Assembly: GCF_021245735.1 (NCBI RefSeq)
Contig: NZ_JAJISB010000001.1
Coordinates: 372,001 to 436,000, forward strand
DNA from: Brevibacillus daliensis
GTDB taxonomy: Bacteria > Bacillota > Bacilli > Brevibacillales > Brevibacillaceae
Length of the DNA: 64,000 nucleotides
Direction of reading: 5' to 3'
Under the pieces are notes generated by a model. The model did not search any database. It saw nothing but the letters and a program-made list of their open reading frames with translations, and was not told where the DNA came from. Below, one piece after another: positions 34,226 through 42,916 of this stretch (positions are counted from its first letter, which is position 1; the number at the start of each line of letters is the position of its first letter). Position numbers and translations under genes: made by a program.

Positions 34226-36667
34226 TTAAGAGCGTAATTCTACTCCTGCCTCCGTCAATGCTTCAATGACCTTCGCTGTTATCTGCTGGATCTCTTCGTC
34301 CTGAAGAGTACGCTCTGCATGACGGTATACGATGGAGTATGCCACGCTCTTTTTATCTGAGGCAATTCGATCTCCCATATATACATCAAAAAGTGTTACA
34401 GATTCCAAAAGCTCGCCAGAAGCTTCACGGATAAGCTTCTCCAGCTTGGCAACTGGCATGCTACGATCAACAACCAATGCAAAGTCACGAGTAATAGCAG
34501 GATATTTAGGTAACAACTTGTAATCATTAAAAGTATTTGCATATTGGAACAGCTCTTCTAAGTCAAACTGGAACACAAATGTTTCATCCAGGTCAAATTC
34601 TTTTTCTGATTGCGGGTGTAGTTGCCCTAAGAAACCAACCGTCTTTCCGTCAATTTGAACGTCTGCGGTACGACCCGGGTGCATTCCTTTACGCTCGCTG
34701 TTCGCTACATATTGAACAGATTGCTGATTGATACCAAGGCGAGACAACAGAGATTCCATCAGACCTTTTACTGTATAGAAGTCTACAGGTGCCTTTACAC
34801 CCATCCAGTTTACGGAGATGAAATTACCTGTTAACAAACCTCCTAGATATAAGCGTTCTTCTGGAAGCTCATTCAATTGCTCTTGTTCAGATAAGAACAC
34901 TTGCCCCAGTTCAAAGAAAGCTAGATCATGAGTTTGTCTGTTCTTATTGTACATAGCCGTTCCAACCAGGCTCGTAATTAAATTGGTACGAAGAACGCTG
35001 TGTTCTTCACTTAATGGCATAGCTAATGGTACTGGACGAAGATTGCGATCATCCTGTAATCCACTAAATTTAGCCAATTTGTCTGGATGCAATAAACCAT
35101 AAGAAACGGTTTCGTGAAGTCCTGCTCCAATCAAATGATTGCGAACCATACGGCGTAATTTCTGTTCTCTCGTTAGAGAACCTTGAATTACTTCGCCACC
35201 TGGAAGCGTAGTCGGGATGTTGTCGTAACCAAACAGTCGAGCAACCTCTTCAATCAGGTCTTCTGACAGAGTAATATCACCACGGCGGGTTGGTACGGTT
35301 ACTGTAAACAGAACTGTTCCCGCTTCTTCTTTTTGATCCAATTCGAATTGTAGACGAGAGAAAATGTCTGCAACTATGGAGGCATCCATGTCAGTACCTA
35401 AATGAATATTTATTTTTTCCAGTGTGACAGAAACCGTTACTGGTTCTACAACTTTTACAGTTGTATCTACAACACCTTTGGATACTTTTGCGCCAGACAG
35501 CTTTTGAATCAGGTGTGCCGCACGATCAGCCGCTTGGCGTACTCGTGTCTGGTCTACGCCTTTTTCCCAACGAACGCATCCTTCTGTACGCATTCCTAGC
35601 ATTTTCGCTGTACGGCGAATCGTTTTCGGAGTGAAATATGCTGATTCCAAAATAATCTCTTCAGTACCGCTTACGATCTCCGAATTAGCTCCACCCATTA
35701 CACCTGCAACAGCAAGACCTTTAGTTGGATCAGCAATTACCAATGTTTCTTCGTCCAAGGTACGCTCCTGATCATCCAGGGTAGTTAGTTTTTCACCCTC
35801 TTGTCCCAGACGAACAACGATATGGTGGTCTGCTACTTCCTTTGCATCGAAGGCATGAAGTGGTTGGCCATACTCAAGCAATACATAGTTCGTAACGTCA
35901 ACCACATTGTTGATCGGACGGATACCAGCTGCCATCAGACGATTTTTCATCCACTGTGGAGCACTCTTGATAGTAGCTCCAGTGAAATGTCTGCCTGCGT
36001 ACTGATAGCAATCTTCTGTAGCCACGATGTCTACTTTAAGCGGATTCGCATCGCCATTTTCCTCCACGCTCGTATCTGGGAAGATTACCTCACGTCCAAG
36101 AATGGCTGCTACTTCATAAGCTACGCCAAGCATACTTAAGCAGTCAGAACGGTTTGGAGTTAGACCTAACTCCAATACATGATCATCGAGGCCTAGGTAT
36201 TCTGTTGCATCCATACCTAGTTCCGCGTCTTCTGGAAGGATAAGAATCCCTTCTTGCTGATCCTTGGAAAGTAGTTTATCGTTTAAGCCTAATTCTTTTG
36301 CCGAGCAGATCATCCCTTGGGATTCAACACCACGCAGTTTGGACTTCTTGATTTTAAAGTCACCAGGTAAAACAGCTCCGATCATTGCCACCGGAACTTT
36401 TTGTCCTTGTGCTACATTCGGTGCACCACAAACGATCTGGAGAAGCTCTTCCTTGCCTACATCCACTTTACACACGCTTAGACGATCTGCGTCAGGATGT
36501 TTTTCACGTTCTTGTACATAGCCGATTACTACACCAGTTACACCCGCGTTAAGGGATTCTATCCCCTCTACTTCAATTCCACTACGAGTCAACTTTTCAG
36601 CTAGCTCTTGCGGTGTCAGATCATTTATATCTACATACTCTTTTAGCCATTGATAAGATACTTTCAT
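34226..36667 (-). CDS. pheT: Phenylalanyl-tRNA synthetase beta subunit
   Basis: An 813-residue protein, full length for bacterial PheT. It has an N-terminal tRNA-binding/EMAP-like domain (about 40-150), B3/B4 editing domain (about 210-385), B5 domain (about 405-480), the catalytic-like core, and a C-terminal anticodon-binding FDX-ACB domain (from about 718; YPAITRDFALVVD). It forms the alpha2-beta2 enzyme with PheS. It follows pheS by 30 bp and is controlled by the same T-box leader. Confidence 0.96.
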   Translation of the reverse strand: MKVSYQWLKEYVDINDLTPQELAEKLTRSGIEVEGIESLNAGVTGVVIGYVQEREKHPDADRLSVCKVDVGKEELLQIVCGAPNVAQGQKVPVAMIGAVLPGDFKIKKSKLRGVESQGMICSAKELGLNDKLLSKDQQEGILILPEDAELGMDATEYLGLDDHVLELGLTPNRSDCLSMLGVAYEVAAILGREVIFPDTSVEENGDANPLKVDIVATEDCYQYAGRHFTGATIKSAPQWMKNRLMAAGIRPINNVVDVTNYVLLEYGQPLHAFDAKEVADHHIVVRLGQEGEKLTTLDDQERTLDEETLVIADPTKGLAVAGVMGGANSEIVSGTEEIILESAYFTPKTIRRTAKMLGMRTEGCVRWEKGVDQTRVRQAADRAAHLIQKLSGAKVSKGVVDTTVKVVEPVTVSVTLEKINIHLGTDMDASIVADIFSRLQFELDQKEEAGTVLFTVTVPTRRGDITLSEDLIEEVARLFGYDNIPTTLPGGEVIQGSLTREQKLRRMVRNHLIGAGLHETVSYGLLHPDKLAKFSGLQDDRNLRPVPLAMPLSEEHSVLRTNLITSLVGTAMYNKNRQTHDLAFFELGQVFLSEQEQLNELPEERLYLGGLLTGNFISVNWMGVKAPVDFYTVKGLMESLLSRLGINQQSVQYVANSERKGMHPGRTADVQIDGKTVGFLGQLHPQSEKEFDLDETFVFQFDLEELFQYANTFNDYKLLPKYPAITRDFALVVDRSMPVAKLEKLIREASGELLESVTLFDVYMGDRIASDKKSVAYSIVYRHAERTLQDEEIQQITAKVIEALTEAGVELRS

Positions 36668-36697
36668 GATAATCCCCTTTCTTTCAGTGAGCCGTTT

Positions 36698-37732
36698 TTA
36701 GGAACGGTTAAATTGACGCAGGAAACGTACATCGTTGGTGTAGAAATGACGAATATCCTCTACGCCATATTTCAGCATGGCGATACGTTCAATCCCCATT
36801 CCAAAAGCAAAACCGCTTACTTCCTGCGGATTGTAGCCAGCCATCTCTAGAACGCGTGGGTGAACCATTCCGGCACCCAGAATTTCGATCCAACCTGTCT
36901 GTTTACATACACGGCAACCTTCGCCATGGCAAATTACACATTGCAGGTCAACCTCTACGCTAGGTTCTGTGAATGGGAAAAAACTAGGACGCAGGCGAAT
37001 CTGTTGGTCTTCTCCGAACATTTGACGAGCAAATGTTAATAGCGTACCCTTCAGATCACTCATGCTGATGTTTTTACCAACCACAAGTCCTTCCATCTGT
37101 GTGAACTGGTGGGAGTGGGTCGCATCGTCATCATCGCGGCGGTACACTTTACCTGGGCAAATGATTTTTACTGGTGTTTTACCTTCTTTTTTCAACATCG
37201 TACGTGCTTGAACCGGAGAAGTCTGCGTACGAAGCAAAATCTCTTCCGTAATGTAGAAGGAATCCTGCATGTCACGAGCTGGGTGATCTTTTGGCAGGTT
37301 CAACATTTCGAAATTGTAATGATCAAGCTCTACTTCAGGACCTTCGGCAACCTCGAAGCCAAGACCAATAAAAATATCTTCCAGCTCCTCAATGATTCGA
37401 GTAAGCGGATGCATGGTACCTGTCGCTACTGGCAAACCTGGCAATGTTACATCGATTGTTTGTTTCGCTAATTTAGCTTCCAGGATACGTTTTTCGATCT
37501 CATTCTGCTTGCTTGCGATGGTTTCCTCAATTGCTTCACGAACTTCATTAACTAATTGACCAATTTTCGGACGCTCTTCTGCAGATAGCGCACCCATTCC
37601 ACGCAAAATCTCAGTTAGCTCCCCTTTTTTACCTAAGAATTTCACACGAAGCTCTTGTAGTTCCTGCGCTTCTGCTACATGCTTCAGCTTGTCAAGAGCG
37701 TGTTCTTTCATTTGCTGTAAACGCGTTTGCAC
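36698..37732 (-). CDS. pheS: Phenylalanyl-tRNA synthetase alpha subunit
   Basis: A 344-residue class II synthetase subunit. It has an N-terminal coiled coil (1-85), motif 2 ([21 protein letters not shown]) and motif 3 ([14 protein letters not shown]) near the C-terminus. The phenylalanine-pocket residue after motif 3 lies in this block. The start is GTG at 37732 with AAAGGAGAG upstream; the frame is open to 37918 but that part overlaps the T-box leader. It heads the pheST operon. Confidence 0.96.
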   Translation of the reverse strand: MQTRLQQMKEHALDKLKHVAEAQELQELRVKFLGKKGELTEILRGMGALSAEERPKIGQLVNEVREAIEETIASKQNEIEKRILEAKLAKQTIDVTLPGLPVATGTMHPLTRIIEELEDIFIGLGFEVAEGPEVELDHYNFEMLNLPKDHPARDMQDSFYITEEILLRTQTSPVQARTMLKKEGKTPVKIICPGKVYRRDDDDATHSHQFTQMEGLVVGKNISMSDLKGTLLTFARQMFGEDQQIRLRPSFFPFTEPSVEVDLQCVICHGEGCRVCKQTGWIEILGAGMVHPRVLEMAGYNPQEVSGFAFGMGIERIAMLKYGVEDIRHFYTNDVRFLRQFNRS

Positions 37733-37767
37733 AACAATCTCTCCTTTACAATCTTTTGTCAAAGAAA

Positions 37768-38047
37768 AACAAAAAAACTTCCTCCCCATAAAATCAGGGA
37801 CGAAGTATTTATCCGCGGTACCACCCTGGTTAGACATACGTTGATGCCTCACCTTCCATATCCATAACGGGGGATGTCCGGTTCTTCCTACTAGGCCATG
37901 CGAGTGCATTCCTGCCATTCAGAGAACTGCTCGTGAGTGAATTCCACAGTGCTAACGTAAAAGTGCTTCCAGTCTCGGCACCTTCTCCCTGTAACGTTAT
38001 GTACCTTCTGTGTACTAATCTCAGTCCATGCATTTCATTATATACAA
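37768..38047 (-). promoter_or_regulatory. T-box riboswitch (Phe) upstream of pheST
   Basis: The minus strand carries the T-box core AGGGTGGTACCGCGGAT (37811-37827). The terminator that follows has stem ACTTCGTCCC / GGGGAGGAAGT and T7. Upstream, stem I contains a candidate specifier TTC (37941-37939) in GGAATTCACTC, a Phe codon, which agrees with the downstream genes. Uncharged tRNA-Phe binding would favour antitermination. Confidence 0.93.
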
Positions 38048-38053
38048 TGATTA

Positions 38054-38081
38054 ATTATACCGTACTCCTATCAACTTGCAA
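38054..38081 (-). promoter_or_regulatory. Sigma-A promoter of pheST
   Basis: TTGCAA (38076-38081) and TATAAT (38059-38054) are separated by 16 bp, placing the transcript start near 38047 at the foot of the T-box leader. Confidence 0.8.
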
Positions 38082-38097
38082 AGATTCAGTTGTAGAA

Positions 38098-38214
38098 TTA
38101 GTTCTCCATTTGCAGGATTTTTTCCTGAACCATTCTGGTTAGCTCAGCATTCGTTCTAATGATTTCATTTTCAATTTCCTCGTTTTTCGTATTGGAGCCT
38201 GCTCCGACATTCAT
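38098..38214 (-). CDS. Possible 38-aa small ORF, weakly Spo0E-like
   Basis: ATG 38214 to TAA 38098 gives an acidic helical peptide (middle part EIENEIIRTNAELTRMVQEK) whose heptad pattern recalls the first helix of Spo0E-type phosphatases. It lacks the second helix and SxxxD motif and has no ribosome site. It may be a remnant or chance. The remainder of 38215-38359 shows no feature. Confidence 0.25.
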   Translation of the reverse strand: MNVGAGSNTKNEEIENEIIRTNAELTRMVQEKILQMEN

Positions 38215-38359
38215 TTCAGTATAAAACGTGCTTTGTTATTATCCTTTCATGATTTCCCCTTATGTAAACCTCTTTCGTCGTCGATTTATTAGCTTTATCT
38301 TCAACTGCGTCAGAATCACTCTGTATCCAATCTGATTCCGTTTACTTTCTGGGATTTTA

Positions 38360-38861
38360 AAAGATTGCTTTCATCCTGCTTTCGTGGAGAAAACCAGATT
38401 CTCTTTTCACCCTTCGCTAAAAGTCTTCGCCCCGCAAGGAGTTGGACTGTCCGCTCCGCACGATTCATCGGGGAAGCGCAAAACGATGTCTTCACTGTAA
38501 GACTTGCTGGGTTTCACTTCTTATTCCCGATGAATCGTGCTCCGCTGGGTCGGGCTTCGCCAAGACGCTCCGTGTGAAAAGAGAATCTGGTTTTTCATGC
38601 TTTTGGTTTTTTTGTATTTTATTTCCGTTGAAGCCATTTGCAGAAGAAGCACATTTTTTGTCCAGAACTATTTAAGGTCCTGCCTAGCTACATAACAAAG
38701 AGTGCGGATTAAAAAGTGCAACCCATGAAATACTGCGTAGCATACTCTTCTTTTTGCACTTTCCGCACTCTTTGCTGTGTAGCGGACAGTCATGACACCC
38801 TTGCTGGACCTTAACGAGTTCGCAGACAAAAATTGTGCTTCTTCTGCATACCCACTACAGT
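38360..38861. repeat. Dispersed two-hairpin element R1, copy 2 (with insertion)
   Basis: A 502 bp element matching 24140-24531 over both hairpins. Hairpin 1 (38390-38594) has the same arms, now perfect (ACCAGATTCTCTTTTCAC with its complement). Hairpin 2 (38640-38847) keeps the outer arms GCAGAAGAAGCAC/GTGCTTCTTCTGC and the inner AAAGAGTGCGGA/TCCGCACTCTTT. Five mid-stem bases differ from copy 1 on both sides. Reverse and forward frames inside it are by-products of the palindromes. Confidence 0.85.
38436..38545. repeat. 110-bp hairpin insertion within R1 copy 2
   Basis: Absent from copy 1, where CCCCGC runs directly into TGAGTCGGGC. The insert carries a perfect 15-bp inverted repeat, GCACGATTCATCGGG (38458-38472) with CCCGATGAATCGTGC (38526-38540), and is bounded by CCGC on both sides. 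It looks like a small palindromic unit that entered the loop of hairpin 1. Confidence 0.7.
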
Positions 38862-38923
38862 CAAAAATACTAGAAAAAACCTTAAAGGCAATGCCTCTAA
38901 GGTCGTCTTTCACATCTATCCAT

Positions 38924-40036
38924 CTATAGTTTCAACTGATCAGGATTTAATCCTAGGAGATCTTCATGGACAAACAATCCATCCTTTCGAATTAACACAT
39001 CATCAAACCAGATTTCGCCACCACCATACTCTTGTCGTTGAATACAGATTAAATCCCAATGAATACTGCTTCGGTTCCCGTTATCTGCCTTCTCGTAAGC
39101 ACTTCCTGGTGTGAAATGAAAACTACCGGCGATTTTTTCATCGAACAGAATATCGTTCATAGGGTGGAGAATATAGGGGTTTATCCCAATAGCGAATTCA
39201 CCGATGAAACGTGCTCCCTCATCCGTATCCAGCACCTTATTCAGCTTTTCACGGTGATTAGCTGTTGCCTCCACAATCCGTCCTTTTTCAAATGTAAAGC
39301 GAATGTCATCAAACGAAGTACCCTCGTAATTACTTGGGGTATTATAGGAAATGACTCCGTTTACGGAATCACGGACAGGTGATGTATATACTTCTCCATC
39401 CGGAACATTTCGCTTCCCTACTGCAATCGTAGTTCCAATCCCTTTGATCGAAAAAGAAAGGTCGGTACCTGGTCCAATAATCCGTACATGGTCTGTCTGA
39501 TCCATCAGCTTGTGAAGGGGCATTACTGCTTCATGCAGCTTTTGATAATCAAGGGAGCAAACATCGAAATAAAAATCTGTGAAGGCTTCCGTAGACATAT
39601 TTGCCTTCTGGGCAAGAGAAGCTGTTGGATAATTAATTCGTACGCCTTTTTTCCTATTGTCCATATGTTGAAAAACCTCCTGATAACCCTTGGCGTAGAT
39701 GCTGAATTTTTCTTTTGGAACATTACTTAGTTCACTATCATTTAGCTCACCATGAATAGTCACAAAACCTTGCATTCCGTATAAAAAAGGCTGCTCCCAT
39801 TGAATCTGTTGTTTGACCTGTGCTTCAGATAATCCTGTAAGCCATTCACGGTGCAGGCTTTGGCGCTGCATTCTCAGATGAGGATAAGCCCCTTTGGCAT
39901 AAATTTGTTTCATCAGCTCTGCTGCCAACGGCTCACCATCGTCAAATACCCAAATCAAAATGTTTTCACCTGGTTGAACATCCAAACTGTAGGAAACTAA
40001 ATTGGTAGCGATTTTTGCAAGTCTTGGATCTTTCAT
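38924..40036 (-). CDS. M29-family aminopeptidase (AmpS/PepS-like)
   Basis: A 370-residue metallopeptidase. The M29 ligand regions are visible as NVPDGEVYTSP near 230 (Glu), FIGEFAIGIN near 290 (Glu) and SSIHWDLI near 335 (His, Asp). These enzymes remove N-terminal residues from peptides in the cytosol, with two bound metals. The start at 40036 has AAAGGAGG upstream; an extension to 40084 was rejected. It is a single gene between the R1 element and the methylase. Confidence 0.9.
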   Translation of the reverse strand: MKDPRLAKIATNLVSYSLDVQPGENILIWVFDDGEPLAAELMKQIYAKGAYPHLRMQRQSLHREWLTGLSEAQVKQQIQWEQPFLYGMQGFVTIHGELNDSELSNVPKEKFSIYAKGYQEVFQHMDNRKKGVRINYPTASLAQKANMSTEAFTDFYFDVCSLDYQKLHEAVMPLHKLMDQTDHVRIIGPGTDLSFSIKGIGTTIAVGKRNVPDGEVYTSPVRDSVNGVISYNTPSNYEGTSFDDIRFTFEKGRIVEATANHREKLNKVLDTDEGARFIGEFAIGINPYILHPMNDILFDEKIAGSFHFTPGSAYEKADNGNRSSIHWDLICIQRQEYGGGEIWFDDVLIRKDGLFVHEDLLGLNPDQLKL

Positions 40037-40126
40037 CTTTCTTCCTCCTTTATCTCTCTCTACAATCCATTTTTCTTTCATCATACCAACAGTTTGTCAG
40101 AGGAATATCAGAGAACAGAGGGTATG

Positions 40127-40158
40127 AAAAAAGACTGCCGAATTATCGACAGCCTTCA
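40127..40158 (-). terminator. Intrinsic terminator of the TrmH-type methylase
   Basis: AAGGCTGTCG (minus strand) pairs with CGGCAGTCTT, followed by T6. Confidence 0.82.
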
Positions 40159-40174
40159 CTCGTACAATCATCAT

Positions 40175-40990
40175 CTATTTTTGTTTACGTTGACGCACAG
40201 CTTCATACAGCATAATCCCGCCAGCTACCGCAGCATTAAGTGATTCGGTTTGCCCATATATAGGGATGTGAACCAGATCACTCGCTTCTTCTAGCATTTC
40301 AGTTGAAACTCCACGTGCTTCGTTACCAATTACAATCGCTACTTTTCCAGAATAAAGCGGTTCATCATATGCTTTACTCTCTTTCCCTAGCGCTGTTACC
40401 AATAGACGACCTCCTGCACGTTTAACTTCTCTTGCTGCCGTCGCTAGATCATCAATAAAGATAGGCAGGCGGAACACAGAACCCATCGTAGAACGAAGGA
40501 GCTTGCCATTATACAAGTCAACGCTTTCCTTGCCCAAAAGAATGGCGTCTGCGCCTGCTGCTTCTGCTGTACGTAAGATCGTTCCCACATTACCTGGATC
40601 TTGCAAGCCGTCCAGCATTAGCACTAGAAAATCGTCCTGCTTGAGGGATGTCCATTTTTTATCCCAGTCATGAGAACGCATTTTCACCTCAGCTACAATT
40701 CCTTGAGGACTTTTTGTTTCAGAGACCTTTTCCAATACTGCCTGATTGGTTGTAATTCGTTTGACCGGATAAGGATACTGAGACAGTGCTTTTTCTACTG
40801 TAGCAGGCAACCCTCGATCTGCATCATACATAAGAATCGTAAGCTCCATTTTTGACAAAAGGGCTTCTTCAACCAGATGCTCACCCTCAATGAGAAAGCG
40901 TTCTTTACCTTCTCGATTTTTTTTATTTTGAAGTTCACGTAGTCGCTTGACCAACGGATTTTGTAAGGAGCTGATATGTTCTTCCCTCAT
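40175..40990 (-). CDS. TrmH/SpoU-family RNA 2'-O-methyltransferase (YsgA-like)
   Basis: A 271-residue protein with an N-terminal substrate-binding domain (about 1-95) and a SPOUT trefoil-knot domain. Three SpoU motifs are present: NVGTILRTAEAAGADAILL, IVIGNEARGVS and IPIYGQTESLNAAVAGGIMLYEAVR. It methylates a ribose in rRNA or tRNA; the target is not set by sequence. Its place between sspI and pheS matches ysgA in B. subtilis. The ATG at 40990 has GAGGAGAAGG upstream and begins four bases after the Ktr gene stop. Confidence 0.9.
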   Translation of the reverse strand: MREEHISSLQNPLVKRLRELQNKKNREGKERFLIEGEHLVEEALLSKMELTILMYDADRGLPATVEKALSQYPYPVKRITTNQAVLEKVSETKSPQGIVAEVKMRSHDWDKKWTSLKQDDFLVLMLDGLQDPGNVGTILRTAEAAGADAILLGKESVDLYNGKLLRSTMGSVFRLPIFIDDLATAAREVKRAGGRLLVTALGKESKAYDEPLYSGKVAIVIGNEARGVSTEMLEEASDLVHIPIYGQTESLNAAVAGGIMLYEAVRQRKQK

Positions 40991-40994
40991 CGTT

Positions 40995-41648
40995 TTATGC
41001 CTTCTCCTCAAATTCTTTTAGATCTTTATTATGTCCAAGGACTACCAGAATGTCATCTGTATGAATAACATCATCCGGTCCTGGTGAGATGTTAAAGGAA
41101 CTTCCACTCTTAATGGCAATTACGTTGACACCAAACTTCGCACGTACATCTATATTTCGCAGAGATTGTCCGACGAGCGATGGAGCTACAACTACCTCCG
41201 CTACGCTATAGTCGTCGGCTAACTCAATAAAATCAAGCACATTGGCGGAAATCAGATTGTGCGCTACACGTATTCCCATATCCCGTTCAGGGAAAACAAC
41301 ACGATCTGCTCCTACCTTGTACAGTACCTGACCATGGCGTTCATTTTGTGCTTTCGCAACAATTTTTTTCACGCCCATCTCTTTTAAAGTGAGCACGGTC
41401 AAAATACTCGCCTGAATATCTTCTCCGATAGAGACGACCACCACATCAAAGTTGCGGATTCCAATCTCACGCAACGCTATTTCATCGGTTGTATCTGCAG
41501 CTACCGCGTGTGTTACATACTGAATATTTTCATTAATTCGTTCTTCATTTTCATCTATACCCATTACTTCATAACCCATCTCATACATGGCCCTAGCCAC
41601 ACTGGAACCAAAACGTCCCAATCCGATTATGGCAAATTGTTTTGACAT
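40995..41648 (-). CDS. KtrA/KtrC-type potassium-channel regulatory subunit (RCK)
   Basis: A 217-residue protein. The N-terminal RCK_N Rossmann domain has FAIIGLGRFGSSVA (5-18) and an acidic ribose-binding GIDENEE. The C-terminal RCK_C domain (about 135-215) senses a second ligand such as c-di-AMP in this family. It gates a KtrB-type membrane subunit by ATP/ADP or NAD(H) binding. No intact KtrB is next to it; a KtrB fragment lies 9 kb away at 50901. It is cotranscribed with the methylase. Confidence 0.9.
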   Translation of the reverse strand: MSKQFAIIGLGRFGSSVARAMYEMGYEVMGIDENEERINENIQYVTHAVAADTTDEIALREIGIRNFDVVVVSIGEDIQASILTVLTLKEMGVKKIVAKAQNERHGQVLYKVGADRVVFPERDMGIRVAHNLISANVLDFIELADDYSVAEVVVAPSLVGQSLRNIDVRAKFGVNVIAIKSGSSFNISPGPDDVIHTDDILVVLGHNKDLKEFEEKA

Positions 41649-41797
41649 GATTTTACCTCCCGAATTTTCACATTGATTATATCATAAGGGCTGATCTTCC
41701 GACAAAAGGCGAAGCTTCTTTTTGAATGGTATTCATGAGGTCAACGAATACTATGACAAGCATTTTGTTTCTCTTACCTAGAAAGGAGTGTCTATTG

Positions 41798-42034
41798 ATG
41801 AATATTAACTCACTTAACCTACGTCAGGCAATCATGTACAAAATGCAGGGATCTGGTCCTGACTCTGTTGAAGAAACCATTAACGATGCTATTTCAAGTG
41901 GAATGGAAAAAACCCTTCCTGGTCTTGGCGTTTTATTCGAAGTGCTTTGGCAAAACAGTGGTGAAGCCCAAAAGGACCAGATGGTGCAGACGATTTCTGA
42001 GCACATCCCTGCAAAAACTGATTCCCCCGTGTAA
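41798..42034 (+). CDS. sspI: Small acid-soluble spore protein SspI
   Basis: A 78-residue protein with the SspI signature LNLRQAIMYKMQGSG and VEETINDAISSGMEKTLPGLGVLFEVLW. It is made in the developing spore; its synthesis marks this organism as an endospore former. GAAAGGAGTG lies ten bases before the ATG. The neighbourhood (TrmH-type methylase, pheST) matches sspI of B. subtilis. A sigma-G promoter was not clearly identified. Confidence 0.93.
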   Translation: MNINSLNLRQAIMYKMQGSGPDSVEETINDAISSGMEKTLPGLGVLFEVLWQNSGEAQKDQMVQTISEHIPAKTDSPV

Positions 42035-42053
42035 ACACGTTTTATTATTTCAT

Positions 42054-42107
42054 GAAAACAGGGAACTTGTTGTCGGACTTGTACCGAACATGCATGTTCC
42101 CTGTTTT
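42054..42107 (+). terminator. Intrinsic terminator of sspI
   Basis: AAAACAGGGAAC pairs with GTTCCCTGTTTT across a roughly 26-base loop that itself contains a small dyad, with T-rich sequence following. Confidence 0.82.
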
Positions 42108-42162
42108 ATTTCCATCAAATGAAAAAAGTTTTCTCTAGACTAAGTGATAACAGCTTTTTCCC

Positions 42163-42456
42163 TTAAGGCAAACGCATGAAAAATAACACCGGTAGTACAA
42201 TCAGACAGGCAAAAATGGTAACGGACATAAACGTTTTCGTTCGATGCAAGCTACTCAATGTTAATTCTTCGCCTCTACGAAGCACATAAGCAATCGATAC
42301 CGCAACTAAAAATCCAAGAACGACTGCAAACAGCCCCACATCCGCTACTCCCTTCGGATATCCTTTTGCTACCACAAAAAAAACAATCGCTTCTGAAAGT
42401 GCAATAAACATATACAGAAAAAATACATATGGATGCCGAAAAAAGCGCATGAGCAT
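42163..42456 (-). CDS. Small membrane protein of unknown family
   Basis: A 97-residue protein with three helices (about 9-30, 37-60 and 74-94) and basic loops. AAGGAGGAAT lies ahead of the ATG at 42456, and a second in-frame ATG two codons later is an alternative. I do not recognise a family. It is preceded by a hairpin with a T7 tail on the minus strand (42517-42540) that isolates it from the ClpP operon. Confidence 0.7.
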   Translation of the reverse strand: MLMRFFRHPYVFFLYMFIALSEAIVFFVVAKGYPKGVADVGLFAVVLGFLVAVSIAYVLRRGEELTLSSLHRTKTFMSVTIFACLIVLPVLFFMRLP

Positions 42457-42516
42457 AATTATTCCTCCTTACTGTACCTCTCTATCATTTACACTTCCCA
42501 CGAAAAGAATGAAATG

Positions 42517-42540
42517 AAAAAAAGAACGCCTTTTGCGTTC
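42517..42540 (-). terminator. Small intrinsic terminator
   Basis: GAACGC (42524-42529) pairs with GCGTTC (42535-42540); T7 follows on the minus strand. Confidence 0.7.
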
Positions 42541-42674
42541 AGTTCTATGTGTATGTATGTAGGTATAGTATATCATTACTTTTCATTTATGCTGGTGAAT
42601 GGACGGACTGTTCATCAAATGCTACTATTCTGTTCCTCTTCCTAAGTAGTTACTATTAAATATCTATGTACATA

Positions 42675-42701
42675 CAAAAAGACCGTCAATACATGCACGG
42701 T
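42675..42701 (-). terminator. Terminator of the MerR-ClpP operon
   Basis: GACCGT (42681-42686) pairs with ACGGTC (42696-42701); T5 follows on the minus strand, nine bases after the stop of the last gene. Confidence 0.78.
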
Positions 42702-42710
42702 CTATCGTAA

Positions 42711-42893
42711 TTACTGTTGATCATCTCCATTGCTATTCGGAACAGTTGTAACCGCTCTAATAAAGACGTCAGGGAATCTTTGACGAATTTTCATTTTTGC
42801 ATCGGATAGGTTAAATGCTTTCACATTTTCAAAATATAACACACCATAAGTGTCTTGGTATTCTACGGTATATTCAATTTGTTCATTCTCCAC
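42711..42893 (-). CDS. 60-aa protein, last gene of the MerR-ClpP operon
   Basis: A 60-residue acidic-then-basic protein: beta-strand rich start (EYTVEYQDTYGVLYFENVKAF), then a helix (LSDAKMKIRQRF), then a strand, ending in a polar tail. I do not recognise it. The GTG at 42893 is favoured because GGTGG lies nine bases upstream; GTG at 42902 abuts that site. It starts 23 bp after clpP and ends before a terminator. A substrate adaptor or specificity factor for ClpP is a speculation from position. Confidence 0.65.
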   Translation of the reverse strand: MENEQIEYTVEYQDTYGVLYFENVKAFNLSDAKMKIRQRFPDVFIRAVTTVPNSNGDDQQ

Positions 42894-42916
42894 GAACCCC
42901 ACCCACCGTTCTGCCG

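Noticed and set aside
37733-37918. A longer PheS starting inside the leader
   Set aside because: That stretch is the T-box antiterminator region; the GTG at 37732 has a proper ribosome site and gives the usual length.
38365-38913. Several 70-80 codon frames on both strands inside the R1 element (similar ones at 24140-24531)
   Set aside because: They follow the inverted repeats, differ between the two copies in frame and length, and have no ribosome sites.
42541-42570. GTAT-rich microsatellite-like stretch
   Set aside because: Only a few imperfect units; no sign of a functional repeat.
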